Origin: Amycolatopsis mediterranei
GTDB lineage: Bacteria > Actinomycetota > Actinomycetes > Mycobacteriales > Pseudonocardiaceae
Length of the DNA: 64,000 bases
Assembly (NCBI RefSeq): GCF_026017845.1
Contig: NZ_CP100416.1
Coordinates: 3,504,948-3,568,947 of the forward strand
Direction of reading: 5' to 3'
Position numbers and translations under genes: made by a program
Part shown: positions 59,841 through 64,000 of the stretch, piece after piece
How positions within the stretch are numbered: the first letter of the stretch is position 1
How the letters are laid out: the number at the start of each line of letters is the position of its first letter
Notes under the pieces: generated by a model
What the model saw: the letters and a program-made list of their open reading frames with translations, nothing else
Told to the model about the DNA's origin: nothing
Databases searched by the model: none

Positions 59841-61090
59841 CCACGCGGCTTTCGCGCAACCGCAACTACGGGCTGCTGTGGGGCAGCCAGGCGCTGTCGG
59901 AGGCCGGGTTCAGCGCGTCGATGATCGCGCTGCCGCTGCTGGTGCTGGCGGTGACCGGCTCGCCGGCGCTGTCCGGGCTGGTGCTCGGCGTGGACGCGAT
60001 GGCCCAGCTGGTCGCCGGGCTCCCCGCGGGCGCGCTGGCGGACCGGTGGGACCGCAAGAAGATCCTGCTCGGCTGCGAAGCGGCGTACGCGGTGGCGGTG
60101 GCGAGCCTGGTGGCGGCGATCTGGTGGGACGTTGTGCGCATCCCCCACCTGATCGCGGTCGCGGCGGTCATGGGCTGCTGCCGGTCGCTGTTCGGCCCGG
60201 CCGAAGGCGCGATGCTGGCCGGGGTGGTGCCCCCGGCCCAGCTGCCCACGGCCCTGGCGATGAACTCCGCGCGCGGCGCGCTCGGGCAGCTCTCGGGCAC
60301 CGCGGTCGGCGGGTTCCTCTACGGCATCGGGCGGGCCGTCCCGTTCGCCTTCGACGTGCTCCTGCACCTGATCTCGCTGGTCGCGCTGACCTTCGTCCGG
60401 GCGCCGCGCCGCGAGGCCGCCCGGCTGGAGGGCGGGCACCTCGGCCGGGAGATGGCCGAGGGGCTGCGCTGGGTGTGGAGCGAACGGCACGTGCGCGTCA
60501 CGGTGGCGTGCGCGGTCAGCCTGAACTTCTTCTTCAGCGCCTACTACATCGTCATCATCGTGCTGGCCAAGGAGCGGGGCGTCACCTCGGGCGAGATCGG
60601 CGTGATGGCCGCGATGCTCGGGGTCGGCGGGGTCGTGGGGTCGCTGATCGCGCCCTCCCTGCAGCGACGGCTCAGCCCCTACATGTCGATCATGAGCGTG
60701 TTCTGGGTGCTGACCCTGCTGACCCCGCTGGCGGCCGTGATCCACGACGGCTACCTGCTGGGCGCGCTGTTCGTCGCCATGGCCCTGCTCCCGCCGACCG
60801 CCAACACGACGATCGGGACCTACCAGCTGCTGCTCACCCCGGACCGGCTGCGCGGCCGGCTGACCAGCGTGATGGGCGTGATCGGCGGGGTGTCCGCGGC
60901 GACCGGGCCGGCCTTCGGCGGCCTGGTGGTCCAGGCGTTCCCCGGCACCGGCGCGGTCGTGCTGTGCGCCGCGGGGATCGCCCTGGTGACCCTCGTCGTC
61001 ACGGTCAGCCCGACGCTGCGCCGGTTCCCCCGCAGCGACACCCTCGTCCCCGCACCCGAGCCGACGACCACCGAGGAGAAAACGTCATGA
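59837..61090 (+). CDS. MFS exporter, probable efflux pump for the peptide
   Basis: A 417-residue major facilitator protein of the DHA3/EntS-like type with about 12 hydrophobic segments. The MFS loop signature is [11 protein letters not shown] near residue 65, and [17 protein letters not shown] marks the start. GTG 59837 overlaps the NRPS stop and follows GGAAGGA, so it is translated with the synthetase. Export of, and self-protection from, the peptide product is inferred from the operon position. Confidence 0.87.
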
Positions 61091-62292
61091 CCACCCAGGA
61101 ATCGGGCGTCGCCTTCGCCTTCGAAGACCTGCTGGCGCGCTCGGCCGAGCTGCGCGAGCGCGGCCCGGTGCACCACGACGAAGAGCGGGGGCTGTGGCGG
61201 GTGCTCGACCACCCGGGCGTCTCCCGCGTGCTGTCCGACCCGGCGGTGTTCTCGTCGGACTTCAGCGGGCTCACCCCGGTCCAGGAGGACTTCGAGACCT
61301 TCCGCAAGGGCAACTTCGTCGGGATGGACCCGCCGGACCACCGCAAGCTGCGCACCCTGGTCAGCCAGGCGTTCACCCCGCGGGTGGTGGCCGGCCTCGA
61401 GCCGCGGATCCGGGCCATCGCCGGGGAACTGCTCGACGAGGTCGCCGGGGAGTCCCGCTTCGACGTCGTCGACGCGCTCGCCTACCCGCTGCCGATCATC
61501 GTGATCGCGGAGCTGCTCGGAGTCCCGGTGGCGGACCGCCCGCTGTTCACCCGCTGGGCCCAGGTCCTCTTCAGCGGCGACCAGCTGGGTGAGTCGGCCG
61601 ACATGGCGGACATCCAGCGCGCCCTCGACGCGATCGCCCCGACGATCCGCGAGATGAACGCCTACATCCTCGACCACATCCGGCACCACCGCGCCCACCC
61701 CGGCCCGGGCCTGACGAGCCGGCTGGTGGAGGCGGAGTTCAACGGCGAGCGCCTCGAGGACCAGGAGATCGTGGGGTTCGTCGCGCTGCTGCTGATCGCG
61801 GGCCACATCACGACGACCGCGCTGCTGGGCAACGCGATCGTGACGTTCGACCGCAACCCGGCCGCGGCGGCGGCGCTGCGGTCCTCGCCGGCCGGCCTGC
61901 CGGCGGCGCTCGAGGAAGTGCTCCGGCTGCTGCCGCCGTTCCCCGAGCTGGGCCGCCGCACGACCGCCGAGCTCCAGCTGGGCGGCCACCGCATCCCGGA
62001 GAACTCGATCGTGATGGCGGACCTGGCGGCGGCCAACCGGGATCCGGCGTTCTTCGACCGGCCGGACGCGTTCGACCCGGCGCGGACCCCCAACCCGCAC
62101 CTGACCTTCGGCCACGGCATCCACTTCTGCTTCGGCGCGCCGCTGGCGCGGCTGGAGGGCCGGATCGCGTTCGAGGTGCTGTTCGAGCGGTACCGGGACC
62201 TGGCGGTCGCGACGGACGCTCCGGTGGTGTTCCAGAACCCGTCGGTGATCGTGAGCGTCAGGCATCTGCCGCTGGCCGTGGAGCGGGCCTGA
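61087..62292 (+). CDS. Cytochrome P450
   Basis: A 401-residue soluble bacterial P450. The heme motif FGHGIHFCFGAPLAR has the ligand Cys348, the I-helix oxygen-activation motif is AGHITT, and EEVLR is the K-helix ExxR. The start overlaps the exporter stop (ATGA). As the last gene of the operon it probably hydroxylates or cross-links a residue of the peptide or its carrier-bound precursor. No ferredoxin gene is next to it, so redox partners must come from elsewhere. Confidence 0.9.
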   Translation: MTTQESGVAFAFEDLLARSAELRERGPVHHDEERGLWRVLDHPGVSRVLSDPAVFSSDFSGLTPVQEDFETFRKGNFVGMDPPDHRKLRTLVSQAFTPRVVAGLEPRIRAIAGELLDEVAGESRFDVVDALAYPLPIIVIAELLGVPVADRPLFTRWAQVLFSGDQLGESADMADIQRALDAIAPTIREMNAYILDHIRHHRAHPGPGLTSRLVEAEFNGERLEDQEIVGFVALLLIAGHITTTALLGNAIVTFDRNPAAAAALRSSPAGLPAALEEVLRLLPPFPELGRRTTAELQLGGHRIPENSIVMADLAAANRDPAFFDRPDAFDPARTPNPHLTFGHGIHFCFGAPLARLEGRIAFEVLFERYRDLAVATDAPVVFQNPSVIVSVRHLPLAVERA

Positions 62293-62297
62293 CCGGC

Positions 62298-62333
62298 CGC
62301 GGCGCACGCACGGGTTTCCGCGGGTGCGCCGCG
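62298..62333 (+). terminator. Terminator hairpin at the end of the NRPS operon
   Basis: CGCGGCGCAC (62298-62307) pairs perfectly with GTGCGCCGCG (62324-62333), a 10 bp stem with a 16 nt loop, followed by CCTTTGT. It lies just after the P450 stop, before a convergent gene. Confidence 0.75.
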
Positions 62334-62443
62334 CCTTTGTGGTGGCTGTTCGGCAGGTCGTGGACGTCGTGCTCTGCTCGGACGAACCGTGGATCACGAT
62401 GTGGTGGTTCTGCGCCCCAGGGCGAGGAACGGGTCGGAAGGGG

Positions 62444-63601
62444 TCAACGCGTGGGGACGAACGCGGGCGCGAGCTTTCCGTCCACCCAGGCCGCGACCAC
62501 GGCCAGCCCGGTGGCCGCGGCCGCGGCGAGCAAGAGGGCCCGGCCGCCCAGGCCGCTCGCCGCGCCCGCGAGCGCCGCTCCGGCCGCCGCCGAGGTCACC
62601 TTCAGGCCCGCGCTCGTCACGAACACCTGGGCCTGCGCGTTCGCCGGGGCGTACGTGCCGCGGGCCGAGAGGGTGGCCGTGAAGGACATCGCGTTCAGCA
62701 CGCCCAGTGCCGCGAACCCGGCGATCGCCACCGCGTAGGCCGGGGCGAACGCCGACATCGCCGTGGCCGCCGCCATGGCCGCGAACAGGCGGGTCGCCAG
62801 CACCTCCGGCTCGCCGCGCAAGGGCCACGCCGTCACCATGGCCGAGCCCAAGAGACTTCCCGCGCCGTAGGAAACGGTCAGCGTCGCGCCCGCCGCGGCC
62901 GTGCCGTGCAGTTCCGCGCCGAAGCGCACCGCGACGACCGGGAGCGCCCCCAGCTCGACGGCCGCCAGCACCGTCAGGAGCGTCACCCGGCGCAGTGGCC
63001 CCCGCCGCACCAGCACCGCCAGCCCGGCGCGCAGGCCCGCTGCCTCCCCAGGGTGCGCCCGGCCCGCCACCGGCAGCGTCACGACCAGCGCCCCCGCGGC
63101 CACCGCCGCGACGGCCAGCGCGAGCACCGCCTCGAGCGGACCGGCCAGCGCGGTGAGCGCCGCGGCCGTCGCCGGGCCGGCCGTGCCGCCGAGGCCGTAG
63201 GTCAGCGCGTCCCAGCCGCGGCCCCGGCGGCCCGGGCCGAGGTCGTCCAGCACGCTGCTCAGCCCGCCGGTCAGCAGCGGTCCGCAGGCGCCGGCGACCG
63301 CCACCGCGGCGAGTGCCGCGGCCGTGGGCAGCCTGCCGGCCGCGAGCGCGCCCGCGGTCAGCGCGACCCCGTACACCAGGTACGCGAGCGCCAGCAGCCG
63401 GCGCCGGTCGCGGGCGCGGTCCAAGCGGACGGCCAGCCACGGGCCCACCAGGTGCGGCGCGGTCAGCGCGGCGACCAGCAGCCCGCCGGTGGCCGCGGAC
63501 TGGTGCCGGTCCGCGGCGAGCAGGAGCAGCCCGACCGAGGCACCGCTGTCGGCGCCGCGGACCAGCACCGCGGCCGTCAGGTACCGCGCCAACCCGGACA
63601 T
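62444..63601 (-). CDS. MFS transporter
   Basis: A 385-residue, very Ala/Leu-rich membrane protein with about 12 hydrophobic segments and MFS-type charged loops (RLDRARDRRR after helix 2). The start is set at ATG 63601, where the first membrane segment begins (MSGLARYLTAAVLVRG). The frame continues upstream through the operator region and the divergent regulator gene and is not coding there. Substrate unknown. It converges on the NRPS operon but is separated from it by a terminator, so membership of the cluster is doubtful. Confidence 0.8.
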   Translation of the reverse strand: MSGLARYLTAAVLVRGADSGASVGLLLLAADRHQSAATGGLLVAALTAPHLVGPWLAVRLDRARDRRRLLALAYLVYGVALTAGALAAGRLPTAAALAAVAVAGACGPLLTGGLSSVLDDLGPGRRGRGWDALTYGLGGTAGPATAAALTALAGPLEAVLALAVAAVAAGALVVTLPVAGRAHPGEAAGLRAGLAVLVRRGPLRRVTLLTVLAAVELGALPVVAVRFGAELHGTAAAGATLTVSYGAGSLLGSAMVTAWPLRGEPEVLATRLFAAMAAATAMSAFAPAYAVAIAGFAALGVLNAMSFTATLSARGTYAPANAQAQVFVTSAGLKVTSAAAGAALAGAASGLGGRALLLAAAAATGLAVVAAWVDGKLAPAFVPTR

Positions 63602-63609
63602 CGCACCCC

Positions 63610-63673
63610 CGTCACCCCATTGTCTGGTGACGCCACCTTGGCAGGTGACCCCGTCACCGGTCAATATGGTGAC
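63610..63673. promoter_or_regulatory. Divergent promoter/operator with GGTGAC and GTCACC sites
   Basis: The 27 bp site 63638-63664 is symmetric as TTG-N3-GGTGAC-N3-GTCACC-N3-CAA. A second inverted pair, CGTCACC (63610-63616) and GGTGACG (63626-63632), stands beside it, and another GGTGAC is at 63668-63673. A promoter for the rightward gene is plausible: TTGGCA (63638-63643), 18 bp, CAATAT (63662-63667), leaving a leader of only a few bases. The symmetric site lies over the promoter spacer, suggesting repression. Confidence 0.7.
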
Positions 63674-64000
63674 GTGTTTACCTTCCTCAGCGGCCGCCCC
63701 TGCCTGGACCTCACGACTACGCTGCAGGTCCGGCACCGGGAGCACCCCCGCGAGCTGCTGACCGCGCCCGCCGACGTCACGCGCTGGCTGGCCGAAGCGC
63801 GGTACGGCGCCGGCATCACCGTCGACGACGCCGGGCTCCGCCGGACCGTCGCGCTCCGGGAAACCGTCCACCGGTTGTGCAGCCGGGCCGGGAGGGACGG
63901 CGATCGCGCGCAGCTGAACGCGTTCGCCGCGCCGCCGCCGCTGGTGCCGTACTGGACGGGCACGGCGGTCGAGTACCACGGCGACCTCGGCCAAGCCCTC
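63674..64000 (+). CDS. CGNR zinc-finger / ABATE-domain regulator (partial, 5' end)
   Basis: GTG 63674 opens a frame to the window end (109 codons) that begins VFTFLSGRPCLDLTTTLQ, followed by ELLTAPADVTRWLAEA. This is the pattern of the ABATE domain found in front of CGNR zinc fingers in actinobacterial regulators. The zinc finger itself lies beyond the window. It is divergent from the MFS gene and probably controls it through the shared operator region. Confidence 0.75.
   Translation, partial: MFTFLSGRPCLDLTTTLQVRHREHPRELLTAPADVTRWLAEARYGAGITVDDAGLRRTVALRETVHRLCSRAGRDGDRAQLNAFAAPPPLVPYWTGTAVEYHGDLGQAL

Noticed and set aside
62444-63601. Second MFS gene as part of the peptide cluster
   Set aside because: It is on the opposite strand, separated by a strong terminator, and paired with its own divergent regulator and operator.

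Overview
The window looks like chromosomal DNA of a high-GC actinomycete, most likely from the Pseudonocardiales (Amycolatopsis-like). The basis is the strong G/C third-position bias, many GTG starts and TGA/GTG overlaps, an Lsr2 nucleoid protein, Tat and lipoprotein export signals, and a large non-ribosomal peptide synthetase (NRPS) locus. The genus is an inference. I saw no tRNA, rRNA, CRISPR array, transposase or integrase gene.

Positions 1-9,840 hold an L-fucose catabolic island. The genes are L-fuconate dehydratase, a short-chain dehydrogenase, a CUT2-type sugar ABC importer (lipoprotein, double ATPase, permease), an aldo/keto reductase resembling L-fucose dehydrogenase, and a Tat-exported GH29 alpha-L-fucosidase with two extra C-terminal domains. 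A convergent FadR-type GntR regulator closes it, separated by a strong bidirectional terminator. Related GATGTCT/TATGATG sites lie upstream of the operon and of the regulator. The logic reads: cut fucose outside, import it, oxidise it to fuconate, dehydrate, oxidise again. No lactonase or final cleavage enzyme is visible.

Positions 9,840-18,070 are mixed: a SnoaL-like protein with its TetR regulator, a LacI regulator with a perfect palindromic operator, a LacI-like protein lacking its DNA-binding domain, an SRPBCC/acyl-CoA synthetase fusion preceded by a 12-codon leader ORF, a secreted TAP-type hydrolase and Lsr2. A 2.2 kb stretch without a gene (18,071-20,276) follows. It contains degenerate ~80 bp tandem repeats and then a segment of clearly lower GC leading into the NRPS operon.

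Positions 20,277-62,292 form one co-directional 42 kb operon: a five-module NRPS (5,975 aa), an MbtH-like protein, a stand-alone penicillin-binding-protein-type thioesterase, a second five-module NRPS (6,646 aa), an MFS exporter and a cytochrome P450. The first NRPS starts with a bare adenylation domain. The second ends in an epimerization domain, and neither has a built-in thioesterase. This is the arrangement known from SurE-type trans-cyclising systems. Colinear reading predicts a head-to-tail cyclic decapeptide with configuration L-D-D-D-L-D-L-D-L-D, Thr at position 7, probable cationic residues at 6 and 8, branched aliphatic residues at 3, 4 and 9, and a shared Tyr-like specificity at 1, 5 and 10.

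The most unusual feature is a ~60 bp GC-rich palindromic repeat inserted four times, always in frame, inside the two NRPS genes. It is 100% identical over 60 bp in two copies and occupies the same loop of three adenylation domains. The fourth copy, in a condensation domain, is flanked by 7 bp direct repeats 63 bp apart.

The right end (62,444-64,000) holds an MFS transporter and the start of a divergent CGNR/ABATE-type regulator, with a symmetric GGTGAC/GTCACC operator region between them.
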